Assembly (NCBI GenBank): GCA_030077755.1 | Contig: JAQJZZ010000002.1 | Span: 1,984,001 to 2,048,000, forward strand | Length of the DNA stretch: 64,000 nucleotides | Direction of reading: 5' to 3' | Source of the DNA: Filosporella fistucella | Lineage: Eukaryota; Ascomycota; Leotiomycetes; Helotiales | Shown: piece after piece, positions 32,350 to 43,582 of the stretch | Numbering within the stretch: the first letter of the stretch is position 1 | Layout of the letters: each line of letters starts with the position of its first letter | Notes under the pieces: generated by a model | What the model saw: the letters and a program-made list of their open reading frames with translations, nothing else | Database searches by the model: none | Told to the model about the DNA's origin: nothing | Program-made: the position numbers and the translations under genes

Positions 32350-33440
32350 TTATGGAGATACCTTTCCAACACCAGCGCCAGCAGCAACTGAAGCAGCAAC
32401 AGTGCTGGCCTTCTCAGCTGTGTAAGAGTATGGGATCTTGAGGGTGCACTTCTGGGTGATGCGGGTGGTGGAGGTACCAGTAAGGAGGTTGTTAACATCA
32501 CAGATGGAACCTGGGAGCTTGGAGTCGAGATCAGTGACCATGGCAAGATTGGTGTTGTCAAAGACATTGGCCTCAACGTAGACTTGAGCACCCATGCGAG
32601 AGTTGATACCAGAGGTGTCGGTACCGAGGATGTGGGAGTTGAATACATGGGCTGTCCCGAATCGGACGGATGGGAGACGGGAGTTGACTTTGGAGAACTG
32701 GTTGTGGTGGTAGGTGACGTGGAGCTTGCCAGTATCCTCGGCAGCGTTGTTGTCAGAGTGTCCTACGAGGGAACCCTTCCAGTGTCCACTGAACTTGTTC
32801 CAGGAGACAGTGACTGCATCAGCAGCGTGAGTGATATCTAAGAGTCCTATTGAATGAGTTAATGGCTGCATTTTGCAAGGTTGAGGTTTCTGCTCTTACC
32901 ATCCAAATCATCTTTGCCTCCAACAAGTCCCTTTGAGGTGAAATCGTTGTGATCGATCCAGATCTGGGTGGACTCGTCGATAGCGAGAACATCACCCTTT
33001 GCTGGGGCAGGGCCCAAAGCCAAGTTCTGGAAGATAACATTGGTTCCCTGGCGGACGCGGAAACCACCCTCAGTAAGACCTGATTTGGTTCCCTTTCCGA
33101 AGATTGAGGTGTTGCTACCAACTAAAGAAAACTCAGGTTAGAATTGCTATTCTGACTAAATTGTCAAGTTAGGAATCAAAGTTATCATACCATCAACAAT
33201 GCCGCAGCCCTTCAGGAGACCATCGATGTACACAACCTTCTTGGTGGTGTCTTTCTTGTTGACGGCAGCAATGAGAGCGGCACAGTCGGTGACAGTTGAA
33301 GTCTTTCCTCCAGCTCCACCAGTAGTTCCAGCACCGTAACCAATTGGAGCACCTGCGACACGAGCTTCAATTGAGGCAGATGGGGCAGCAGTAGCTGAAG
33401 AGAAGAGCCCGAGAGCAGCAACAAGAATTTGAGACTTCAT
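32350..33440 (-). CDS. Secreted pectate lyase (PL1)
   Basis: Three exons on the minus strand: 33440-33191, 33121-32900 and 32846-32350 (introns 69 and 53 nt); 322 residues. MKSQILVAALGLFSSATAAP is a signal peptide. The joined protein shows the PL1 hallmarks WIDHNDFTS, KDDLDG leading to LLDITHAADAVTVSWN, GSLVGHSD, and VTYHHNQF with SRLPSVRFG. The last one contains the catalytic Arg region. The parallel beta-helix enzyme cleaves de-esterified pectate by Ca-dependent beta-elimination outside the cell. Together with the GH28 enzyme at 13221-14739 it gives this window two pectin-degrading secreted enzymes. The upstream sequence is AT-rich and has a TATA-like TATTTAA about 150 bp before the start. 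Confidence 0.95.
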
Positions 33441-36204
33441 TTTGATGGTGTTGTTGTATGAATAAAACTCGAAAGACTAGCTTGAGGTAATTTCCGGAAT
33501 GTACAAGAGTGAATAAATGTAAGAATGGGCAAAGAATGAATGAGTGAGTGTAATGAGGAAGGAAGTCATTGTGAGGTACCAGAGTCTCCTTAAATATTTC
33601 GAGCATTCCTCCTGACTCTTCGACCGGGAAACATCCAGTATATCCTCCGTGCCCCCTCATCTTAGCATCTGATGTTTGGCGCAGAGGTCTCATCTCGACA
33701 TCTGATGTGTTGATCCACCTATAATACTTTGGGAACTATGGGAAATTACTTGGATTTCGAATAAAGATCAATAAGCTTAAATCTGACAAGGTTCGTACCA
33801 GTTGCTATCATTGGGTATACCACATTGTGAGTTGTCCGAGTACCTCCCTTTATTTAGTGGAGAACAGTCGTGCTTGGCTACCGAAAAAGGGTTTGTTACG
33901 GGGCCAAGACGGAGTGGTATTTTTGCGACCAAGAGGTTCCAAGAACTCGGATAGATTGTACCAAGGCGCTAGAACGAAACATCAAGGAGTAAAAACCTAG
34001 AATCAAACAGCATTGCACAAGTCTTTGGAACATAACGAAGAGGGGGTGACATAATACTAAATTGTCTGATCATTTGATCGAATTGCTCTTTCAGCTTTGT
34101 CGTGATCTTCCCAATTCGAACTTTGAGGCACAAATGCTCAATTATCCGCGGTGGAATTTGGTTGTCGCATGTTGGCATTTGGCTGCTGTAATCTAATTGA
34201 GCATAGTCAATTCTGTCGTCGTTTATTACTTGCCATTACTGGCTTTGCAGAACATCATATGGAGAAAGGCAAATTATGCGAGTGAATGCACGCGAATGTC
34301 CGGGGTATATTTGATGATTCATCAGCAGCGTCTACGTATATTTTGTAACCTCTCTCAGAATCATTCAACAGCAGATACAGTCGGAAAAGGACAAAAGTCA
34401 TGATTTCAACCCATTCCACTATGTGTGGCTCTTTCAGTAGCATCTGGCTGATGTAAAGCCCCACTTCTCGTATCAAAAGTTACTTTGATATCTAGTCCAG
34501 TTTTCCGAAATTTCCGGGCCACATCATACATCTGACTAAGACAAGTATGGGAGTTAGAAGAGTGGAATTGGCTACTGCAGTTTTGTAAAAGGACAGTCTT
34601 TTCGAACTCAGATAGTTCTGCCGTTGGAGAAGCGTTATATAATTCATATCCTATGAAAAGGTATGAAATCAGAATCTGGAGTCAAAGAAGTTCGCATTAG
34701 TACGAATTGAGAGCAAGGTAGTCCACGGCCCAATTAGCTCCCACTATCCCTCTCCAAAGTTGTATCTCAGGATAGTATCTCGCCTCTACCACTTCACATA
34801 GTCACATTAAAGCCATTATCAAAAGCTCGAAAGTCCTTATTCAGTATAGATCACCTGAAAACATCTCGAGAGAATTTTCTAGAGGTTTGAGGTACACTCC
34901 GGACTATCACTGCAAATGATCGTCGGGTTTTGACCCCTCCCTGGGAATTCAAGAAGCCCCTTGAGCCATGCTGCTTGAGTTGCCAACTTTGACATACTCA
35001 TGCCCCTCCGTGAAGCGAAATGCTGAGAATAAGATGGTGTTTGAATCAGAGAATTTCTATTTGCAGCTTGGCATCTTCGTCATTTTGCGAGGTTGTCGTT
35101 CAACTGCCTGCCGTCGTTGCATTCATGTGAAACATTTTGCACTTGGTACCATCAAGATTAATGGCAATTCTCCTACTCTGCCTCTGTCATTTGATCACAT
35201 ATCATGTTTTAGTCATCAGTTATCAGAACTCATTACAATCTTCCCTGTGTTTGAAAACCCCCCCCCGGCGTGCTGAGCTATTAGCAAGCCAGTGAAATCC
35301 TTTTGCTCATCGGGCTCAAACCGATGACTTGAAGACTTGGATACAACTCCGTTTCAATTATCAAGCTTTGCAGATGATCGCAAGTGTAGATACCTTGCAT
35401 CTTTGAAGTGTTTGAGGTACATATTTGCTTCAGACACGTGACATGAAGCAACTTACCCGACCGAAGCAGCCGATCTTCTGATCGACCTGAGTGATGTTTG
35501 CCAGATTGAGTATGTTGAAAGTCAAGCAAGATTGATAAGCGGAATGAATAACTCTCCTCTTCTCTTCAAGTGCCGAGCTTTGCCTCGGTCTGAAGGCATA
35601 CATGTTATGGTCTCAGAGTGCATGTATATTTAATCAGGCTCTGTAATAATTTCTCACTCCGATTGTTACTTACTGGTCGCTATGGTCTTGAATTTCCTGT
35701 CATGTTGTTCACCCATTCCCAGATTCCAAGCGATTTGAGTTATATGCGCTGGGCTAAACCTTACTTTATTTCCAATAACATTCCAAAATTAGTGCTCAAA
35801 TTTAGCACACTAATTCAATTATTACATGGACTGCTCCGTTGAATATATTGATTAAACTTGCAATGATAACTAGCGCTAGTGTGGCCTTTCTGTGACTATA
35901 AATATACGTCTCCATTTCCAATTATTAACACCACAACACCACAGCACTGTAACAACTTCCTTGATTACATCGGCTCTTTCTATCACCATCGCGTTGACGT
36001 TGTAGTTGAGACCAGGAATTCTGGTGAACGGTATGCCAAATGGATACGGCTTCATCTCGCAGATACAAGAAACAACTCCAGGTATCAAAGAAGGAAACAA
36101 GGATTGTTTTTACCTTCTTCAAACTCCCAAAAGGTAAAGCCCATGCCTAAGGCATATCACTTACACATAGTTGAAAATAAATTTCAGAGATTAAGGGACG
36201 GAGT
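33441..36204. other. Gene-poor AT-rich stretch
   Basis: About 2.8 kb upstream of the pectate lyase with only short ORFs, none supported. Its AT richness and the decayed gene that follows suggest a relic region, but I could not identify a source element. Confidence 0.45.
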
Positions 36205-37035
36205 ATGAGAATTTGCTTTGATCACCCCTTTGGCGTTGCACCGAGCAACACCTATCATTGCAGACGACCCGGCAGGAAGCCTCGATATAGAGAATGGGGA
36301 TAAGTGAAGTACACAATTTATCAATGCCCATGGGACCGACTTAAGCAGACACTTCCGTCTGTCAATTACACTTGCCGCGCCTGGGGCCTTACTACCTTCA
36401 TCCACACCATTGGTCGTTGCAATACGTCTATGATTCGCAATGTCAAGTTCATCGGACAATTCGATTCTTACTATGGCTTTCTACAACCCTTACCGACCTA
36501 TACATTGATCTTGAATGAAGCTTTCGCCTCTTTGAGAAAGATTACACTCAATGTTAGTAGCGGCCACGGAAACCTTGAAGAAAACGCCAACAAGCTTCTT
36601 CGGTTCCTCCGGAGGGAGCCCAATGATGGTCTGACCGGTGATGTTGTGCTCTATGAAATGGTACTAATGATGGCGAATGGATTGCCAAAATTGCAGAAGT
36701 TGCAATTGGGTGATCTTGCTGTTATGTAGGATTGGTATACTTGCGAATATCATATTAAACAGTCTGATGCTTGGGGAAAATCCGTAGAATTAGTCAAAGG
36801 TGTGGAGGAGCGCGAACGAATTCGAAATATTTCTGAGCTTCGGCAAAACAAACATACTGGAGAGAAAGCGGTGGGAAGATGAGTGGCAGGCGGATTTGGT
36901 CTTCGGAGGCTCAAGAGAGGAACTCGTCGAGGCGGCGGAAAACGTAGACGTCGTGGCCTTCCACTGGCAACCGCGATGCAGCTGTTCATGAGCGAAACAG
37001 AAATCAAAACCGACTTCGAAGTAGCTGTGACTTGA
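36205..37035 (+). pseudogene. Decayed unknown gene, one frame interrupted by three stops
   Basis: Starting at ATG 36205, one reading frame runs for 277 codons to TGA 37033 and is broken only by TAA (36301), TAG (36727) and TGA (36880). The translated segments look like protein, for example FGVAPSNTYHCRRPG, GLPKLQKLQLGDLAVM and VKGVEERERIRNISELRQ, then a strongly basic stretch (LRRLKRGTRRGGGKRRRRG). The leucine-rich LPKLQKLQLGDL segment recalls F-box/LRR-like fungal proteins, but I cannot name a family. Each stop could come from a single C-to-T change (CAA, CAG and CGA codons), as repeat-induced point mutation or deamination would produce. A 135-codon ORF on the opposite strand (36750-37157) is judged a shadow. 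Confidence 0.5.
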
Positions 37036-37732
37036 GCATTAAATGGGGCGGCCTTTAGAAATGGTGCGTCATTTATTGCAACACTCAATATGAAGGTCCG
37101 GCGAAATTTGAATTGGGTATTTGGTAATGGGTTGTCTACCATTGCGGCACTCAGCACAGAACGTCTTGGATCGTCAGAATGGGTGATATTTTATTTTTAT
37201 TTTTCAAGTGGGGGTCATTCATTGTTTCACATGATTTGAACGTGATGGAGAATCAGGAATTGGGCAGAGTGACATTCAGAATTAGAGTGAATAAAATTTT
37301 CAAAAATTAAGTTGACCATCATTATTCTTGCGGTATCAGGTACAACGGCTTTTTTGACATTATATTACCGTCATCATCTCAATTGAATTTATTCCAAATA
37401 GGGCCATGATTATGATGTTTCCCAAATGACGAATTGCCTGAATAAATTAGTGTACTACAGTAACAACTTAAAAGATATTATTGAGTCACGTGAGTAACTT
37501 CATCGAACTAGGCAATCTCTGGAAAGCTTGACTTCACTAACCGCAGTCCGAGTCTCAGCGCCCTGGTAACGTATTATCTGTAGTAGATATCTACAAGGTT
37601 TGTCATGCATAACTTGTGCTGAAACCTCGTAGTTTTTCATCAAGCCTCTTCTTTTATAAGTGAACTATAAGATAAGAACAGACGTTTAATGCAATTTCTC
37701 TCTATATTCTCAAACCCAACTCAAGATAGAAA
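37036..37732. other. AT-rich intergenic
   Basis: About 0.7 kb of AT-rich sequence with no supported gene. It lies at the 3' side of the coiled-coil gene on the minus strand. Confidence 0.5.
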
Positions 37733-38905
37733 CTAGAAGTTTACATCCTCAACCGGAAGATACTTCTTTTCCCTACTTAACTCATCCATTTTCGCGCTCC
37801 CCAAAGCCAGAATCACGCGATTTTCAATACTCTGCTTGAATCGCTGGACGTCTACATCCTCGTCGACCTGCTCTACTTTGGTATGAACGAGCTGGATTAT
37901 GTGCCGAAGGATATCATCTCGAGATGTATCTACATCGTTAGTGCTAATGTGATAATCCAGTGCTCGTGTAGCGACCCAAGTCCGCTCATCAATCTTTCTG
38001 CCTTGCACAATCTTGTCGTGCTCGGTATTCATTAACCAGAACAGTTCCTCTAAGCGTTGCTTCTGACTTTCGCTTGCTTCCTTCAAGCCTCTAAGATTTG
38101 CAATCATGCTGTCCTTCGATAATTTCTTCACTTCGGCGTCATTGTATGAATTACGACAATTTTGCACGTTCTGTTCGTTGGTGCTTACTTGATCATCGAT
38201 GTTACCGCCACCACCAAAGAAGGAGACAAAATCGTACATTGCCTATAGTTTTATGACCATTAGTTAGGAGATTCCGCAGATAATAATTATATGCGATAGA
38301 AGAACTCAATGTAAGCTTACATCTTTTTTGTCTTTTGCGGCTCTCAGTTGGTCTTCTGCAGTGTCAAGTTGCCCTTTGCAAGTCACCTGCCACTCAGTGG
38401 CACGTCGTAGCGCCTCCATTTCACCGCTAATCTCTCCGTCAATTTGAGTTATAAGGTCTTGAATTTTATTTTGGAGCTGTCGATTTTCACCGCCGTATTG
38501 GGTTGTGTCGACAAACTCCTTGCCCATCCTGTCCACAGACCCTTCACAAGTCTTGGCAAGCTTGTGGAAGAGGTCAACCACAACAGGTAAATGAGGCAGA
38601 GCGTCCTTGCCGACCGGTTCGTCGCCATCTCCAATCCTGGTTAGTTGATCGACCAAGACGTCTAAGCCCTCAAATGCAGCGTCATTTGCGTTATTGCGAT
38701 CCGAGGATGTTTTACGAAGAATTTCTTCGTCTTCAGCGATTTGATAACGATAGCGCAGCGCAAAATTTCCGACCTCATTTGTGAGTGATTCAAGCTGGAG
38801 ATGAAACTGTTGAGATTTGATCGGTTTAATCGTACTCATTAACCTTTCATTTGCTATCCTGATCGCGGCGAACGAGGGGCCCAGTATAATCGTCTCGGAG
38901 TCCAT
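37733..38905 (-). CDS. Predicted all-helical coiled-coil protein, function unknown
   Basis: Two exons on the minus strand: 38905-38321 and 38242-37733 (78-nt intron, phase 0); 364 residues. The protein is almost entirely polar alpha-helix with heptad character, for example LQNKIQDLITQIDGEISGEM and RRATEWQVTCKGQLDTAEDQ. A short Gly-rich loop (SFFGGGGNID) divides it near residue 205. There is no signal peptide, and the only hydrophobic patches are short (YDFVSFFGG). It is divergent from the 764-residue helical protein gene starting at 41081, 2.2 kb away. The shared helical build and divergent layout suggest that they may work together, possibly as parts of a two-component helical toxin or membrane-active system. 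I know no family for it, and that idea is inference only. Confidence 0.7.
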
Positions 38906-41080
38906 CGTATAATAACAGCTGGCACAACAGGAGCTTAAGAAGTCGACGAGATAGACAAAGCACAGAGAAACAATATTCGAAGAGCTGAAGAAGTTTGAAG
39001 AGACGGTCGATCGCAGAGTTGGGGGCTATCATGAAAAAATTAGCTTAGTTTAAAAAGGGGAAATGTCAAACTAGGGAAATCACTAATTAATACTATAAGG
39101 AATGAGTGCTGGAGAAATTATGCAGGCGAGGATTGTGAATTTTCGATCAAAAGTATTAAGAAAGGTTTTGGTTTACACAAATTGGAACCTGTTATATCAG
39201 ATTGCAAGAGGGAAGTAGAGAAGAGCACACCCGGGACCTTTTAACAAATATAAATATCTATGCTGATACTACCTCGCGTTGAGTTGAACTGTACTGTACT
39301 ATCCTGTAGTCTACAATAAGGAACATAGCTGGGACATTGGATCACTATGGAATTGCTTCTTCATCCGAGTCAACTTTCCCAGGTTTTGCGCTATACGATG
39401 TCCACACAGGAATGTCGGATTTGCTGCGCTGCTAACACCAAAGCCAAATTATGTCAGTGCTTGATTGATGTGAAAACATCTGGCAACCCGTAGCGACCAT
39501 AGCAAAATGGCCCACCTGAAAAATAAATCATATAAACCGACACGTCATATTTTGGTCCCTGCGCGAGTTGAACCTATTTTCCGGATGTTGTCTGTCCCAC
39601 ATATGGCGTTGATATCGTGTCATCGATTTGTGCCGGTTTGACCCTAGAACAAGACATCGCTCACACTTGCACAATAAACAAAAGATTCGACACGGCCCGT
39701 AGCGGCTCTGGTACGTGTGGTTTCACATCTAGTATAGCTACATGAATGGTTGACTCTATTACGGAGATGTACTTTCAGCGAGTGAATTGGGAAAGCGATT
39801 TTGCCAGCTCTGCGCCGGCCACAAAGCTTTAGCAACGAATATTGCTTTACAAACCTGTTTTGAATCAAGGAAAATTCGTCTGTATATGATGTGATACGAG
39901 AACTTCGATTTGATAAACTAAAGCCCTTGTACAGATTGCTCTCGTCTTGGTCAAAGCAAAGTTGCCTGCATTGAAGATGTCACCATCGATCCCGAAGCCC
40001 TCATAGACTGCACCTACTATCTGTTAGTGACACGTACTTATATATGCCAGACATTTTGGATAAAATTACAGAATTAGCTACTGTCAAGTCCCTCAGATGG
40101 TACTATTGGCGGGCTCGGAAGCAAGAGCCTTTGTTCTGGACTTTCTTGCGGGATCCAGTCCACTCTAAAATCCAAGACATAAAGAATTGAGGCTTAGGTC
40201 CAGGCTCTAGTACGATGGAAAGTTCTAGCGGACGGTCCGGTGCGAACGGGCGGCTTAAAAGAAAACACTGGAGGTCATGAGTTTAATTTCACTTGAAGTA
40301 AGACTTTGTGCATTCAGGTACTTCAGCTGCCATGGAATTAACCTTGGCTAGCACCTGCAATACAAAATGTCACTCGATATCTGTGCCTTCAAGCATACCG
40401 CTCAAAGCCACACTTTCAGCATTGAGTTTGCAACTAAGAACAGAGTGCGTTTGACAAACTTCATTTCTTAGCTTATTGCAGCTGTTTTTGAATGCCTTTG
40501 CATGAAGACGAATGTCTCTCTTAGCAGCCTCAGAAGCTTGTTAGATAGATATGACCCCGGCTTTATTATGTTTACAAGCTGATACTACATCGCGAATCCT
40601 ATGAACGCAGCTCTACCGCTTATAGTACGGTGAATAGCTGTCTTAACTCCAAGGGATTCCAATATAATATGGAGGACAACTCAGATAAGAAACGAGTGTG
40701 AAGAGGGTGTATAGAAGCGCCACGAGCTGAGTCTTGCGGTGTGGAATACACAGCTGCAAGCGTAGCCAAGTTTGTGTGTATCATCGATGGATCTATGAGA
40801 CAATGCAAGCACTAAGTTCGTATTCTCACCAATAAAAACCCTCAATCCATATGCGTTTTCTATGCCCTATCTCAGCTGAGGACTATTCTTGTACGAGAAC
40901 TCCAGACAGCTAAGGCAATAATAAAAAGGTCCAAAAGGAACCATAGTACTTATATAAATCTCTACATTATCCCAGAGTTTATGTCAACATCACTACATTC
41001 TTCTTCACAATCCTCATCACACTTTGCAATTACTTTTCAACACTCGAATTCTTTTTCACGCTGCCTAATTCAGAAACTTC
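38906..41080. other. Intergenic between divergent helical-protein genes
   Basis: About 2.2 kb with no supported ORF. It holds both promoters. TATATAAA at 40951-40958 and a CT-rich tract precede the gene at 41081. Confidence 0.5.
40951..40958 (+). promoter_or_regulatory. TATA-like element before the 764-residue helical protein gene
   Basis: TATATAAA lies about 125 bp before the start codon at 41081. It is followed by pyrimidine-rich sequence with CATCAC elements typical of fungal transcription start regions. Confidence 0.45.
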
Positions 41081-43582
41081 ATGTCGGCTGAACATCTTGC
41101 TAAGGTTGAGGCAGCACAACAGGCTGTCTTGAAGAAGACACACGGCGGTAAGGCTGGTGCTCAATTTACCCAAGAGGTAAGAGAGTCACTTCTGTTCCAG
41201 TACAATTGGAATGAGTTACTCTCTGCTGCACCCACTGCCATTACTCTGGTAGGTGCATGCCATGTTGCTGCCGCCTCCCCAGAAGCAGCGGCTATCAGTC
41301 TCGAAGATGCCGTTCCCCAGGGAGGGTTCAAGTATCTCCGGTCGGTCCTACCCTATTGATACTGTTAACAAATGCGGCTGCTAACATGAACCCCATCAGG
41401 GTTGCCGCCAAGCCTACACTTAGAGCTTGCCTGGTCTATGTTGCTGGCGAAGGAGACAAAGCTTTTAGGATCGCCGGTTCGAACATGTCTGCTATCGCAG
41501 GGACCTCTAGAGAACTCATCGAAACTGTCACTCGCATTGTAAAGGCTATTCAGAATCTCCCCGAAACTCAGAGAAACTTAACCAATGAGCTGGTTAAACT
41601 TAGAAGAATGTCCACCAATTGCCTAACTTATGCGCAAGAGACCGAAAAATCTTTCGACACTTGGCTCTTGTCCGTCGTGGAGTTCCATCAAGCCTCTGTC
41701 CAGAAACATGGTACAACCGAGAAAGATTCTCAAGACAACCTTTCGGCAAAGCTTCAAGCTGAAATTGAGGCTAGCTACACCAACAAGGAGCTTGAGAAGA
41801 GTGATAAAGCAGCCGAAGACATGAAGAAGTCTCTTGAGAAGCAGGAGAAGGCTTTCCAAGCTGCCAATGATGCTATACCTTCCGGTAAGTCTTGAAGTTG
41901 CACTTTCTTGCCCTATCATTTTTCAATATAGATACTTATTACTTTGATTTAAAATAGCTTGGGAGACTTGTGCTATGGGCGCCATATCGGCAATTACCTC
42001 TGCTGGTCCTAGCCTTATGGCTCAGGCTCTTCCAGCCATAATCAATGGTGCCAACCCTATGTCAGCAGTCAATGGGCTAGCAGGCGCTCTAGGTCAAGCC
42101 GGGCGGGAGGGGGCATTGAACGCTCCTGGTGCCCCTCCAGTGGCCAAAGCTCTTCTTGGTGGGGGTGCAGCCCAAAGCGCAACTCTACAATTCCCGGACG
42201 CAACACCACAGACAGATGCTGCCTTTGTAGCTGCTCCATTTCTCGCGCCATTCATAACGACTCTCATGACCTACTTGACATCTGGTCCTGAAAATACTCC
42301 TGATTGGTCCAAATTCAAGGATGCCGCCGCATCCAAGGAAGGCAAAGATGGCACACAAGGATTGACTTGGCTCCTGAGTAACCTAAAGATGCAGAAGCAG
42401 TCTGCCAATCTCGGAACTAGCGACCCAAGCGTCGAGCTCAAGGAGGCTTTTGATGCCAGCATCGCAGTTGTTGAGGATATCAAAAAGGAGGTAGCCAACA
42501 AGCAGAAGCTCAGCTCCGATAAGACTGATCCTGTCACCATCAAAAAATGGCAGGAGACCATCGACAAGGCCAAGCTGACAGTGACTAAGCTCGAGACAAC
42601 GGCCAAGTCCTTTCCTGGTGCATCTTCCAACACGCCAAAATTGAACAACATCTCGATGACCCCGCCCAAGAATGACAACAGCGCTGTGACGGCAGCGCTC
42701 AACACCGCGACGGAGAAGCTTGCGCTGAACCAGAAAGCTCTCGAGACAGCGCAGGCCAATTATTCCAAGGCCATTGAGAATGCAGCCGAAGTTCAGAAGA
42801 GACTTACTGGTATCCAGACCAAACTCAAGGGTCTCGAGATCGCTGGTGCTGCTTTGGAGCGTGTCAAGGAAGTACTAATTGACTGCATTGGCATTCTCGT
42901 GGAGCTGAAGGTGCAAATCAGCAAACTCACCACCTTTTTCAATGCCTTGTCTACTATGGTTAAGGTTATCATCGATACCAAGGTCAAAAACCTTGATACT
43001 GACGCAACTGCTATTGGGCAGGAGACTGCTCAGACAGGTCTATTGAAGCTTAGCAATCTTGACATTGAGACAATTTACATCTCTACCCTGCAGATCAAGG
43101 GATATTTTGATCTTTTGCAGATGATCTGTCAGATGTATACTAACATTCATGCTAAATACATCAATCCTGGTCTTGAACTTCTCTCTGAGCTAAGCAAGGT
43201 CACCAAGTCAGCTGATGAGATAGGCCCTAAACGTGACGCTTTGAACAAGTTCACCGATGAGGCGCACATGGCTATTAGCCAAATTGTTGAAGAGGTGAGT
43301 TCTTTTTCCTTTGAGCTTATAAGCCTCCGGCTATCACTACAAGAACACTTAATAATGAATATTATTTAGAAACAACAAGAGATCTCCAACGGTTTGCAAC
43401 AGCGTATCGATACAATTGCGGAGCAAACAGATATTCTGCACAAGGCTGGTGTGCCAATGCCTGCAGCTGGCATTATTCAGGCAATGAGAAGCGGTGGTGA
43501 GATGATTCAAGATTCGGTTAAGGAGAACCTGCCTACTGGAATGCGCATTGAGGTCAATGCTGATGCTGCTTACGACATTTAA
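41081..43582 (+). CDS. Large helical protein with central hydrophobic Ala/Gly segment, unknown function
   Basis: Four exons: 41081-41340, 41400-41884, 41958-43294 and 43370-43582 (introns 59, 73 and 75 nt); 764 residues. The first 250 residues are helical, with a hydrophobic stretch near 50-75 and amphipathic helices later. A hydrophobic Ala/Gly-rich segment follows (about 250-300: MGAISAITSAGP, ALPAIINGA, NGLAGALGQAG). Then come long amphipathic coiled coils and a second hydrophobic helix (VLIDCIGILVELKVQISKL). Long helices around a hydrophobic hairpin recall alpha-helical pore-forming proteins of the ClyA/Hbl/XaxA kind. This is a resemblance of layout, not a proven homology. There is no N-terminal signal peptide, so action inside the cell or unconventional release would be expected. 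Its neighbour is the divergent helical gene ending at 38905. Confidence 0.75.

Noticed and set aside
36750..37157. 135-codon minus-strand ORF rich in Arg/Pro
   Set aside because: Mirror of the basic stretch in the plus-strand relic; the plus frame reads more like protein despite its stops.
39541..39600. tRNA-like fragment (GCGCGAGTTGAACC)
   Set aside because: No acceptor stem or anticodon arm can be paired around it.
42271..42759. 162-codon minus-strand ORF
   Set aside because: Antisense to the large helical protein exon; hydrophobic only because it mirrors Lys/Glu/Ala codons.
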